A stretch of 26,316 nucleotides of DNA, taken from positions 1 to 26,316 of the forward strand of contig NW_019174128.1 of NCBI RefSeq assembly GCF_001642475.1, given 5' to 3'. The position numbers and the translations under genes were made by a program. Below, in pieces: positions 1 through 9,026 of this stretch (position 1 is its first letter; every line of letters begins with the position of its first letter). The notes beneath the pieces were generated by a model. The model was not told where the DNA came from, searched no databases, and saw only the letters and a list, made by a program, of their open reading frames with translations. The DNA comes from Fonsecaea monophora. Its lineage: Eukaryota > Ascomycota > Eurotiomycetes > Chaetothyriales > Herpotrichiellaceae.

Positions 1-893
1 CCAGATGATGTCCCAGTAATCGCGTACGGCGATAGTGGCTTCTCGTCTTCGGGCTGCGCGGTCACGAACCGCGTTGCTTGTGCCGCCTGCATCATCTGGT
101 ACTTAATGGCCAGGTCCCAATCCGCGTCGTCTTCGAACACCAGAGCTGACTGGATGTTGTCCCGGAGCATCTCTTGCATGACGTTCAGGTGTGCTCGCCA
201 ACAGCCCGTGGCGCCGGCATCCTGTGCAAAGCTCTAAATGAAGCCGCCAAATGTTAGCTGTGTTCCGACGAACCAGGCATCCCTTTCAGCCTTTCTGACT
301 GCAGGTCAATATATAGGTAAGTTCAGGTGTCTTACGTGTGGAAGAGCCTTGACCGACACATCCGCTCCTGAGACCCCGTCTCGGACCTCAAACGAGATGT
401 TGGACAGCCGTGCCTGCAGACTGAAGGCGTCTCGCTTATCACTCCTCTCCGGCATGGAGATGACAAAGACCTTTGCAAAGCCCAACGTCGAGTTCATGGC
501 GTCTTCCATGATATTGTAGTTGTTGTCGTTGTTTGCTGCTGCTGCCTCCTCCTCCTGCTCCTGTTGCAGCTGAAGCTGCCGCCGCAGTTCATCCGCTTCG
601 ACCGCCTCCTCGTCAAGGAAGACATCGGCAACCCGCACATCCTCGATAGCATCGTCCGGCTGCACGTCATCAAACCGGCTGGACCTGTGACTACTCCCGG
701 TCCCCAGACCGAGTCCTCCCCTGTGGTTGTTGGTGTTGATATTGACGACATCGTCGTGGCGGTGATCGAAGAGCCCCAGGTCCGCGACCGATGGCGCGTC
801 AAAGTCCGGAAACGAGGGCTTGAAGCGACCGACGAACAAGAACACAATCGTCAAGGTGATGGCAAACCCGGCAACTTCGAATCGTGGGAACAT
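1..893 (-). CDS. GT25-family glycosyltransferase (LPS glycosyltransferase type), 5' part, apparent frameshift
   Basis: Two exons are visible: 893-336 (186 codons) and 221 to the window edge. The 114-bp intron (335-222) has a GTAAGA donor, a GCTAAC branch point and a GCACAG acceptor. The start is the ATG at 893; the reading frame extends a little further upstream but without another ATG. The protein has a short N-terminus, a membrane anchor at about residues 8-22 (AITLTIVFLFVG) and a low-complexity Gln/Glu/Ala/Asn stem at about 105-128. The GT25 fold then begins with VFVISMPERSDKRDA (about 142-156). Exon 2 carries GCWRAHLNVMQEML and the acidic EDDADWD motif that marks fungal GT25 proteins. This is a type II Golgi-like topology; donor and acceptor sugars are unknown. 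The family's SPYGD.WDILW block is split between two frames near position 22, which suggests a 1-bp deletion, an assembly error or a pseudogene. The C-terminal half lies outside the window. Family call is confident; intactness is not. Confidence 0.82.
222..335 (-). other. Intron 1 of the GT25 gene
   Basis: The donor is GTAAGA at 335 and the acceptor CAG ends at 222, with GCTAAC as branch point upstream of the acceptor. Removing it joins ...KALPH in phase 0 to DAGATGCWRAH, restoring the expected GT25 order. The unspliced reading hits a stop soon after the donor. Confidence 0.75.
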
Positions 894-1103
894 GACTCTT
901 AGCTTGAGAGACAAGAGGGAGGGAGTGAAAGGAATGAGCGGAGGGTCGAAGGGGAAGGGGTTCGAAGAAAACAGGGAGATATCGGTGCATTTTTACAGTT
1001 ACCGCAAGGCCTCGTTCCCGGGACAGCGTTCCATCGCGCCCTTTTTCGCCTCTGGAGCGTGGGATATCAAGGGAGCATGTAAGTGAGCGAGCGTGCGAAG
1101 CGA

Positions 1104-1136
1104 GGGCGAGGGCGAGGGCGTGAGGGAGAGGGAGGG
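1104..1136 (+). promoter_or_regulatory. Strong G-quadruplex-type motif upstream of the GT25 gene
   Basis: Six GGG runs are separated by loops of 3, 3, 5, 3 and 1 nt. The site lies about 210 bp upstream of the GT25 start codon, with the G-rich strand being the template strand of that gene. The sequence pattern is certain; any regulatory role is inferred. Confidence 0.45.
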
Positions 1137-1986
1137 ACACGTAGAGGGACGAGCCATCCCTTCGTACGCGTTCCTACTCTGTCACGTACGCGCTGCGCTG
1201 TGGAATGTGTCAAAAAGTCGAACAGCCCTTTTGAAGAAAATGAAGAGCCCGTACCTCGTGCACGAGCCATGACTTGACATGGAGTCATGGAGTCGTAAAG
1301 ATGGCATACATAACATGCCTATGCCTGGGCGAGACCCCATTTCCAATTCATCATGTGCAGTCGAGAACCGCCGACACCCCTTTTAGCCCGCCAGCCTCGT
1401 GTGAGTATCAAGTCTTCCTTCCTCCCTCCCTTCCTCGCAAGGGACATTGAGAGTCAACACGCCCTCCAATTCGAGGCCGTCTTCGTCTTCTTCTTCTTCA
1501 TTCGCAGGGAAACTGGCATCTGGGACAACCCTTTTGTCTCGCCATTTGTCTCGGCCTGATCCCCCGTCTGTCTGAGACAATCATCCACCCCGGCCCGCAC
1601 AGAAATTTGACGGACAAAACCACCCCCTTGCGTCAACGGCGCCATCAACATCGACATCAACATTGCGATTGAGGCATGTATGTATGTACCGAGTAGTCTG
1701 GTACCACTCAGAGGAGAAATAGGTGGTGTAGCATTCTCAATTCCAGGGTCTGCGCTGCCTACCTTGTCTGGGATGGATGCTATTCCCGGTTCTTGTTTGG
1801 TCGTAGAATCGGATGGTTGTAGTAGGATGAATGGATATGGATACAGAGATGGACGGAGTCAAGGGTGAAACCCCCTCCTGGAATCTATGACCTGGGTATT
1901 CTGGGTCTTTTTTTTCTGTGTGGTCGTGATTCTGTCTAACCTTGCATAGGTAGTTACATATATACACATATAGATGGCCTGGCCAG

Positions 1987-2018
1987 CACTCACTCACTCA
2001 CGCACGCACGCACGCACT
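1987..2018. repeat. CACT/CACG tetranucleotide microsatellite
   Basis: Eight consecutive tetranucleotides are present: three CACT, four CACG, then one CACT. It lies in non-coding DNA downstream of the CAP59-type gene. No function is implied; it is a candidate length-polymorphic marker. Confidence 0.85.
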
Positions 2019-2191
2019 TCATAAATCCTCCCTCTTTCCAACGCCGAAAACAAAAAAAGCACAAGGTACGGCCGAAAAGTCTACAAAAAATCTATGCCAT
2101 CCAGTCACAAACCCTCCAATTAGATATTGGACCACCGCGTTTTCCCATTACTGCATTATTTGGCCCCACGGCAAATAAAAACCACTCAGGC

Positions 2192-3862
2192 TTACAGGTC
2201 AGGACCACCGCCGTCCTCGAAGATCATGTGGTGCTGCTCCTTGTCCGTGTCGTCGGACGACCCCGCAGAATTCGCTTCGCCCTCGGCGGCGGCAGCTTTC
2301 TTGGACTCGTCCAGCTCGTCCTCGGTCGGGTGCGAAAAGTCCGTCTCGCACTTGACGTTCTTGGGCGGCGTGGCCTGCCACCGGATCTTGCTGTTTCGGA
2401 GGGCCCGGACGTCGACGTCCTGCTCGACCCGCTGCACAATCTCCGTGGCGAAGCCGTACCTCTTCTTGGTCTGCCGCGACTCGTCGTCGTTGTACCCGAC
2501 GTTGACACTCGGCACCACCGCGATCCGTCCGTACCCGTACTTCCAGAAATCCTTGCACAGGAGCAGAGGTTCGCCCATGTGGCATTCGTCGGGACGGGAG
2601 GCGCGGAATGTGATATTCTCCCGCAGCAGGGGCTTGGCTGTGAAGACTGCGCCGCCGTTCCAACATGAATAGACCTGGGAGGAGCCATGATTGTCAGTAA
2701 AATGTAGCCATACACACAAACTCTGTCATGACGTGGCGAGGAGTGGATCTCAAATTACTCACCTGGAAAGGCAATCTCGCCTCAAATCGTGTCTTCGTTC
2801 TAGGATCGTGGCGGAACATTGTATTGTTGGGGTCCGCACTGCCATCTCGGGGCGTGTTGACAAACATGTCACCTGTCATACCACGGGACGCTCCTACATC
2901 GTTAAAGGTCTCTCCCTGGTTGGCCCAGTCCATGCCACAGACCATGTCAGCATTTTGATAGACCTGCAGAACCGTTAGCATCTTCGACCGAACTCCCGTC
3001 CATCCACCCAAAGACTCGCCTTTTGATAGATGAGTTCTAGAATGTCATCCGTGCAGATGGCCACATCGTTCAAGAATACAACCGTTGTGTCAGGATCGTA
3101 AAGCTCCGGCTGCCGCACCAGTGGGTCAAGTGCTAGATTTCTCAGAGCGGCCCATTCAGTGATATAGTCGCTGCCCTCTTTGTACGGGTCAATGTCGCTT
3201 GTGCTGAAATAATACGATACGTTCAGCGTCCCCATTTCCTCCCGGATTCTTTCCAAAATCTCCAACGTGCCATCGTTGGAAGGGCGAGCAACAATGGACA
3301 AGGCACAGTCCTGTGGCCGGAGTATGCGGATCGTCTCCACAACCGACGCCAGCAAGCGCGGTAAGAGGGGAGCGCATTGCTGGAGATCGAGTGCGAAGAA
3401 CCATCTTCTGGGTGGCGTATCCCATCTCGTCGCGAGACTGCGGCGGCGGCGCAAGATCTTATAGCGTTCTTTGATCGGCAGCGGACACCGTAGGCGTGGA
3501 AACCGACCGTCACCGGGATCCGTAATGGCTTTCATATACGGCTCAATGACCTTCAGTCTGTCGTCGTTCAGCCCCGAAACTCCAGGCGGGTCCCATGGTT
3601 CCGAGTAGAAGTTGAAGAGTCCGTGTGTTGGACTGGTATCGTGGCTTTCAACGACATCGCCCAGTTCGACACCAGAAGAAGAAGCGTGAATGCTGCCGTT
3701 GTGTCTGGCGGCTCGATAAACCAAGTCTCCCACCACGCCTGTTTTTGGCTGGGAGGAAGTAAAGGGGCCGCCGAAGCTGGAAATAAGTATAATGCAGAGT
3801 AACAAAATAGCCAGGTATGTCTTGTCTATCCCTCGCAGAAACATGGCGAACGGAAGGGCCAT
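2192..3862 (-). CDS. CAP59/CMT1-type (GT69) alpha-1,3-mannosyltransferase
   Basis: Three exons (3862-3020, 2963-2763, 2674-2192) give about 508 residues. The start is the ATG at 3862; a second Met at residue 7 is also possible. A type II membrane anchor lies at about 15-31, followed by a stem. The CAP59 mannosyltransferase domain starts near 105 with RLKVIEPYMKAI and FPRLRCP, then WFFALDLQQCAPLLPRLL (154-171), SNDGTLEILERIREE, EWAALRNLAL and VVFLNDVAICTDDILELI (261-278). Exon 2 opens with VYQNADMVCGMDW and contains SRGMTGDMF; exon 3 opens with VYSCWNGG and contains AKPLL, CHMGEPLLLCKDFW and IAVVPSVNVGY. The last 50 or so residues are charged and low-complexity. Relatives include Cryptococcus CMT1 and CAP59, acting in the Golgi on mannose-containing glycans. 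The acceptor in ascomycetes is unknown. The first intron uses a GC donor. It is divergent from the PXR1-like gene. Confidence 0.9.
2675..2762 (-). other. Intron 2 of the CAP59-type gene
   Basis: The 88-bp GT-AG intron has donor CAG|GTGAGT and acceptor CCCAG|GTC. It is phase 0 and joins FEARLPFQ to VYSCWNGG, matching the conserved order of the family. Confidence 0.8.
2964..3019 (-). other. GC-AG intron 1 of the CAP59-type gene
   Basis: The 56-bp intron runs from AAG|GCGAGT to CTGCAG|GTC with a GCTAAC branch point. Only this junction, in phase 0, joins ELIYQK to VYQNADMV as the family alignment requires. The nearest GT (GTCTTTGG, four bases further) would shift the frame into stops. Confidence 0.75.
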
Positions 3863-4808
3863 TACTGACTCTTTGAGGCGGAATTGCGGTGACGGGCAGG
3901 AGGGCGGGCAGCCCAGAAGGCGGTATACAATTTGAGCCTAAGGTGTCTCCTTTGAAAGCCTGTCACGCTGTCTCTGTGCGAGATCAGGTCGGCAAGATGG
4001 ATCCTTCAAAGCGAGCTGCAGGCGAGGCTACCGCCACCGACTTTTGTTCGTGGGTTGCCGTGTCACGGCGTTGGCAGACGATCTGGAGTGCACATCGGGA
4101 TTTGCCATACCAGCAGTCTCCAAGTTGCAGGCCGTTGCAGGCCGTTTCTAGGGTATTGCAAAAGTTGCTGCAGGAGCCCCTTTTTGCTAGTCAAGCCCTT
4201 TGTCTTGAATAGTACTAGTCGTCCCACAATCGCCGTTCTGGTTGATATTGGAGCAGCCGGCGCTAATGAAGCGAGCAGGGGTTGCAAGTTTGTTATGCTG
4301 AACCCGATTGAATCCAGACTCGTACCTTGCGTCCCAGTCTGGGCACAAAGCCACCACCCTATATACAGCGTAGTAGTATCTCTTGGTATCAAGCATCCTC
4401 GAACCTAATGCTGACTGGGTGCGGGCGCAGGCATGAGTCTTGCTTGACGCAGCCAGCCCAGGATCCGGAGGACGCGCCAAGGTTATCAACAAGGTCGTGA
4501 CTTCAAATCTCCGAACAACAAGCGTTAGGGAACAGACATGCAGGGCGTCTTGATAAAGGGAAAGCGGCGAACCCAATGGCGTCGGTCATCCACATCGTCG
4601 CCCCTCGCTCGAAGAGGGGTTGGGGATATGCCGTCATCAGGTGCCCTGAACCGATGAATTTGATGTCCATACGCCCCATCGAGTCACGATTATTGACACC
4701 TCGTGTTGATGTGTTGAACAAATGGCCAAGCAGTGGCAACGAGTGTTGAGCGACATAGAGACTAGCAGCACGCGCCCTGGAGAGGAAGACACACACCTGC
4801 GGACCTAA

Positions 4809-4816
4809 GCACGTGC
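4809..4816. promoter_or_regulatory. Palindromic E-box GCACGTGC
   Basis: A perfect 8-bp palindrome with a CACGTG core, about 200 bp upstream of the PXR1-like start. CACGTG is the known core for fungal bHLH factors such as Cbf1/Pho4 types. Binding is inferred only. Confidence 0.3.
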
Positions 4817-4873
4817 CCAGTCTGCCAGTTCATTGGTGCCATTTATGGTTAATATGCTCTGACGTAGTAGAAA

Positions 4874-4884
4874 ATCCGGCGGAT
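4874..4884. promoter_or_regulatory. Inverted repeat ATCCG-G-CGGAT
   Basis: Perfect 5-bp arms flank a single G. The arms are CCG/CGG triplets as bound by Zn2Cys6 dimers, and the same ATCCG/CGGAT arms recur at 14089-14102 with a 4-bp spacer. The pattern is certain; function is a guess. Confidence 0.25.
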
Positions 4885-5011
4885 CACGAACAATGAAGTG
4901 CAAACTGTAAATTTTTCGGAAATCCTCTCTGCTTCGAATTGTTCACCGGTAGTTTCCTCTCAACCCCAGTTTGAAGAGATATACTCATCCACCCAGACGG
5001 TGAGGTCAAAA

Positions 5012-6096
5012 ATGGGTCTAGCTGAGCCGAGAAAGTATGTCATGTTCACCTTCCATAAAATCGTCAATTGACCTCGTTCTGCGACAACGAGATAACAAAC
5101 CGCCTTGATTCAGTTCTAACTTGTATGAACAGGAGGCAGAAACTGTCCCATGATCCCCGGAACCTAGCATGGTCGTCCCAGTCCTCTGAGACCTCCTATG
5201 GCCACCGCCTTATGACCCAGCAGGGGTGGTCGCAAGGGCAGGCACTCGGCAAACGCACCACCACCTCCCGATTTGGTGTTCCTAGCGACGCAGAACGCCT
5301 CGCCTCTGCACATGTGGGAGTGCTCTTTAAAGATGACAATCTAGGTCTGGGTGCAAGGAGGAAAGGCGGGAAGGAAGCCGTTGAGAACCAGAAGGTTGGG
5401 CTGGATGCATTCCAGGGCCTCTTAGGTCGATTGAATGGCAAGAGTGAGGAGGTACTGAAACAAGAGGAGAAGAAGGTGGAAGACAGAAAGTTAGCAATGT
5501 ATACCCGAGGGAGATGGGGTGGCATGATCTTTGTTAGGGGTGGAGTTTTGGTCGGAACTCTTGACAAGAAGGAGCAATTGGAAAACACAGAGTCTGCCAC
5601 TTTGGTCGAGAACGATCAACCCCCGCCTCAATTATCATCGCAAGACCAAGAAGAAGCTAAAAGAAAAGAGCGTGAAGAGCGACGGAAACTAAAGGAAGAA
5701 AAAAGACAGCGGAAGGAGGCGAGGCGGATACGGCGAGAAGAGAAGGCTCGGAGAAGAGCTGCAAAGAAAGCCGGGGACGATGCTCCAGGGCTCACGGTCC
5801 ATAAGTCTCCTTTGACTCAGCCTCCAGATGAACCTGTGTCGTCTGCCGTATCAGACAACGAATCCGAGGCAGGCCAAAGTTCAGGCAAGCGCGATGAGCG
5901 ACGAAAGCACAAATCTTCAAGGGATGTTGCGGACGCCCCAGAGAAGTCGCCCGTGTCGACTTTGAAGGTCGTACCCAACAAACCGAGCATCACTGTTATG
6001 CAAACTGGCCGACATCTGCTTAGAGGGCGGAACATCCAGGCCAAGAAGATGGTATTGGCCGATGTGAAGGGCCTGGACGAGATTTTTATGAGATGA
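5012..6096 (+). CDS. PXR1: PXR1/GNO1-like G-patch protein (rRNA processing, telomerase-inhibitor family)
   Basis: Two exons, 5012-5034 and 5133-6096, give about 328 residues. The 98-bp intron runs from GTATGT to GAACAG with a CTAAC branch point. The mini-exon supplies MGLAEPRK, which joins RQKLSHDPRN to recreate the invariant PXR1 N-terminus; starting at the downstream Met near 5125 would lose it. The G-patch spans about residues 25-79, with YGHRLMTQQGWSQGQALGK and, after a spacer, HVGVLFKDDNLGLGA. A basic/acidic, Lys/Arg/Glu-rich coiled segment lies at about 190-255. The C-terminus contains GRHLLRGRNIQAKKM. In yeast, Pxr1/Gno1 is nucleolar, stimulates the Prp43 helicase in 18S rRNA maturation and restrains telomerase. 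This is a housekeeping gene with no evident link to the glycosyltransferases around it. Confidence 0.9.
5035..5132 (+). other. Intron 1 of the PXR1-like gene
   Basis: AA|GTATGT opens the intron and GAACAG|G closes it, splitting a Lys codon (phase 2). A CTAAC branch point lies at 5116-5120. Confidence 0.8.
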
Positions 6097-6185
6097 TTTT
6101 GTCAACTGCTGTGAGCGTTTGAGCAATGGTATCGATATCCTGCAGTAGATCTAGAGACAATCTATGCTAGATAATATCGACCGAG

Positions 6186-6332
6186 ATGGCGTATGACTTT
6201 GACAACCACGTCCAGGAGAGAATCGTCCTGCAATTCAACCAACCAGCACAATCTGCTGAGACCACGACCAACCAGACCAAACCTGAACGACATGTGGCCT
6301 GCGTCTTCGACTTTCCTCAAGGCCAACCTTAA
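6186..6332 (+). CDS. Small open reading frame of unknown function, doubtful
   Basis: An ATG in good context (CGAGATGGCG) opens a 48-codon frame beginning MAYDFDNHVQERIVLQF and ending FDFPQGQP before TAA. The amino-acid mix and codon choice look protein-like, but no family is recognised and no splice continuation is evident. It begins 89 bp after the PXR1-like stop codon, so it may simply sit in that gene's 3' UTR or be a remnant. Confidence 0.15.
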   Translation: MAYDFDNHVQERIVLQFNQPAQSAETTTNQTKPERHVACVFDFPQGQP

Positions 6333-7488
6333 CCTCTTCCCTGCGGCATCTCCTGGTGGTGGCGGTGACGAGTATGTCCGCTACCCTGGATCGGGAGCAT
6401 CCAATTACCCGGAGCAGACGATCGCAACGCAACTAATATCCATAGACGAACATCCCCGAGGAGATATGAAGGGCCGATCAGGACGATCAGGTCATCGACC
6501 AGCCCGGTGACGTGATGACAACGCGGGTCGTTGTGCAATCTATCACGTCGTGCTCTGGACTTGGTGTAGAGAAATCCACCCGTGTTTTCCATGCATGCAA
6601 TGGCATTTTGCTTTCTGCGACGCCCCCTTAGCAATTCACCAGGGTTGCCGTTGCCACTATTATTGATGGCAAAATTCAGTCACCGCGTATCTGGCCACAT
6701 GTCAAACATTGGCATTTTTTTCTCCATGCAAAAAATGCTCAAAACAGTTTTGCACTTCGTGTCGGAGATCCATTGAGGAATCATGCGAGGCTAATTGAGC
6801 CCCTCGAGGGATGCTTAAATTTGGTCAAATCCACTCCGTTGAACGCGGAAGTGGATGGGTTCAGTCAGGGGTCCAGTCTTTGTCCTGTTGAAGAACAGAG
6901 TGGAGGATTCCCTGGTGGGCGAACCCTGTTCGATTTCTCTTTGCGGGTTACGCACCATCCTGTTTGTGAATTTCCCATGTGCTTCATGATGGTCGCTGCT
7001 AAGGGAGAAAGCCAGCGAAGAGAGTTTGGGCATACGAGACTGTTGAAGGAAAGAAGCTTGGAGCAAACAACGGTCGACACTGACAAGAACGTCCTACCAC
7101 ATAACTACTTTGGCAGTTTCGAGGCGTTCAATAATGTATGCAGTCACAGATCTCGGCGCTTTGGAACCAGCTGAGGTGGATGGGTGGCCAAAAAATCTAC
7201 GCGCTGCCAATCGGCAACCACCTGAAACACCGGCGGGCATGCGACTAAAGGGAAGAGCCGCACATGCTTCTACCGGTACTGGGTATTCCTGCTTATTGGG
7301 TGAGAAGGCCCATGATTTACGGAATAAGCGTCTGGAAAACTATTGCGCTTCAACAAGTACGGAGTATTGTATCTGTAATGGTACTCGTATGTACGGTACC
7401 AACGGTGGCCGGTTTCATAATGTGGATCTCTGGCGGCGATTCGTACCAGTACATCCGAGTGGATGAGGACCATCAGGCCAGGTTTGTA

Positions 7489-7502
7489 CTTGTACGTACA
7501 AG
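7489..7502. repeat. 14-bp perfect palindrome CTTGTACGTACAAG
   Basis: A perfect self-complementary 14-mer. The core GTACGTACAAG recurs at about 14375-14385 in the BMT/acyltransferase intergenic region. No function is known. Confidence 0.5.
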
Positions 7503-8007
7503 CTCAACTCTTATCTTTTTGTTCCCACCAGTACTTCGCTAAACCCTGCAGCGGTGTTTACCCCTAGCCTCAAAATTCCAGCCCAGCCAGCCACGGCGAG
7601 GGTAAGTTACTCGTGTTGCCAAACGGCCCTGGGGCCTGAGGCGAGATTCTGCGGTGTCGGTCAGGAGGAGCCCGATGGTGCCGAAGAGAGCCCAGACCTG
7701 GAGTGTTTGTCTCATCCTCAACCCATGCCCTGCTACTCGTTACTTGCCCTCCCAAGAAACAGTCCAGGGACGTTGATTGGCGACCAGGAACTGCACTCCT
7801 GAGAAATCCATCTGCAGCCCTATTGACTAACGTACGCCTCTGGCTTGCTTAGGTTTTTCTCACGGGACAAGAGCCGTCTGCTTTGGGAGAACAATCACAA
7901 TCATCCCAGGGATAAGGGACAGAGTTGTGCCTGACTACGACATTACGCCATGATCAACCTCTGTGTTGCCTCCAGAGCACCCAGCGATAAGGTCACTCAC
8001 TTAGAGC

Positions 8008-8268
8008 ATGGATGAGACGACGATCAGTCAGTCAATCAAACAGATTTTCTTCTGCACCAAGGTGTCTGATGCAGCCAAGTTCCAGACCATGCTGTACCTG
8101 CAGAAGCGTCCCCTGACGAAAGACCCACATTATTGGATCCGACATCCGAAAGGGGTTAGATCGGTTCCGTTTTACTCCGAGTACATTGTCACCCCAGCTG
8201 CGAAAAAGAAGAGAACGCACGCCGCATCAACCCACCTTGGGACCTGTCCAGAAATGGAGTACGAGTAG
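8008..8268 (+). CDS. Hypothetical 86-codon open frame, doubtful
   Basis: ATG to TAG; begins MDETTISQSIKQIFF and ends HLGTCPEMEYE. Composition is plausible for a protein, with no stretches of simple sequence, but no domain, signal peptide or homologous family is recognised. It overlaps an equally unsupported minus-strand frame (8189-8671). Confidence 0.15.
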   Translation: MDETTISQSIKQIFFCTKVSDAAKFQTMLYLQKRPLTKDPHYWIRHPKGVRSVPFYSEYIVTPAAKKKRTHAASTHLGTCPEMEYE

Positions 8269-8671
8269 ATATCTGAGCAAGATTACAGATTACGGCTGGC
8301 ATGGGTCTGAGTTTGGAGAGGTCCATTGCCTTTCTAGATGGAGACAAGGTGAGCAAAACGGCTCCAAGAGGACGATTTTGGATCACGTCTTGGCCCCTTA
8401 ACGCGCTTGCCTTAGTCCAAAAGATCTTTTGTTTTGTGGTGAAAAGCAAAAACACGTCTTGGGTTGCTGGAACGTCTTCAGGCCCCTCCTCCTCGTCTCT
8501 CATGTTGTTACCATTGGGTAAAGTTCCGAGCTGCTTTCGGAAACCGTGGCGCCTTACCCACTTTTTGGACTTCGCTAGACTAACGGGAGTCTTTTTGCCT
8601 TTCCCTTCCCCCTGATATTCGATCAGATCCAAATGGGGGGGACCGCTGGGCCCTGGCGCTTCGGAACTCAT
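8189..8671 (-). CDS. Hypothetical 160-codon open frame, doubtful
   Basis: ATG at 8671, stop at 8189. It encodes a basic, Lys/Arg-rich product starting MSSEAPGPSGPPHLDL with no recognised domain. It lies head-to-head with the GT71 promoter region. Could be a short lineage-specific gene or chance. Confidence 0.18.
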   Translation of the reverse strand: MSSEAPGPSGPPHLDLIEYQGEGKGKKTPVSLAKSKKWVRRHGFRKQLGTLPNGNNMRDEEEGPEDVPATQDVFLLFTTKQKIFWTKASALRGQDVIQNRPLGAVLLTLSPSRKAMDLSKLRPMPAVICNLAQISTRTPFLDRSQGGLMRRAFSSFSQLG

Positions 8672-8904
8672 TCACACCAGCACCACAGGTCCCACCTAGC
8701 CGTCCCAAGTCCAGTCCCTTGTCGAACTCCTTTGGTGGTGGTTGCCGTGTGTCTAGGAGAAAAGTGAATAATGGAGAGGGGAGGAGGTGGATGGTGTTTA
8801 CGAGTAGTACCACACACCACACCTCCAGGGCCAAAAAAGAGCCCCCACGTTCAAACATCCTTTCTACTCATACTCGATACTCACACTTATACTCGTACAT
8901 ATAC

Positions 8905-8970
8905 ATGGCTCAAGCTTCAAGTCATCCAGTGACCGATCGTCGTCGTCTTGTCTGCGCCGCGCACACATAA
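8905..8970 (+). promoter_or_regulatory. Upstream ORF (21 codons) in the GT71 leader
   Basis: An ATG in the context ATACATGGCT opens a 21-codon frame, with MAQASSHPVTDRRRL at its N-terminus, ending in TAA 56 nt before the main ATG at 9027. If the transcript starts upstream of 8905, this uORF would reduce or condition translation of the mannosyltransferase. The transcription start is not known. Confidence 0.4.
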
Positions 8971-9026
8971 GTGTGAGTGACGTTGCCCCCCAACGTCCGT
9001 CTGGCTGGCCACCAAACCCCCCAACC

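Larger units (their letters stand above)
894..2191. other. Intergenic region between tandem minus-strand genes; promoter of the GT25 gene
   Basis: No convincing gene is seen; short open frames on both strands lack recognisable domains. The part nearest 893 should hold the GT25 promoter and leader, and the part nearest 2191 the 3' UTR of the CAP59-type gene. Contents worth noting are a run of six GGG tracts at 1104-1136, a CACT/CACG microsatellite at 1987-2018 and pyrimidine-rich patches around 1420-1500. Confidence 0.6.
3863..5011. other. Divergent promoter region between the CAP59-type and PXR1-like genes
   Basis: About 1.15 kb separates two divergent start codons. No gene is supported; short frames here have no recognisable domain. 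It holds a tandem 10-bp repeat GTTGCAGGCC twice at 4124-4143, the palindrome GCACGTGC at 4809-4816 and the inverted repeat ATCCGGCGGAT at 4874-4884. Confidence 0.6.
6097..9026. other. Long stretch without a supported gene
   Basis: About 2.9 kb between the PXR1-like gene and the GT71 gene. No domain is recognised on either strand. Weak candidates are a 48-codon frame at 6186-6332 (+) with coding-like codon choice, an 86-codon frame at 8008-8268 (+) and a 160-codon frame at 8189-8671 (-). The last 400 bp should contain the GT71 promoter and leader. A perfect 14-bp palindrome, CTTGTACGTACAAG, lies at 7489-7502. Confidence 0.55.

Noticed and set aside
5125..5127. ATG at 5125 as start of the PXR1-like protein
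   Set aside because: It lies in the intron just before the acceptor; using it loses the conserved MGL.EP.K N-terminus supplied by the 5012 mini-exon.
8973..8975. GTG as start of the GT71 protein
   Set aside because: The first ATG in frame is at 9027, places the membrane anchor at residue 15 and has better context.
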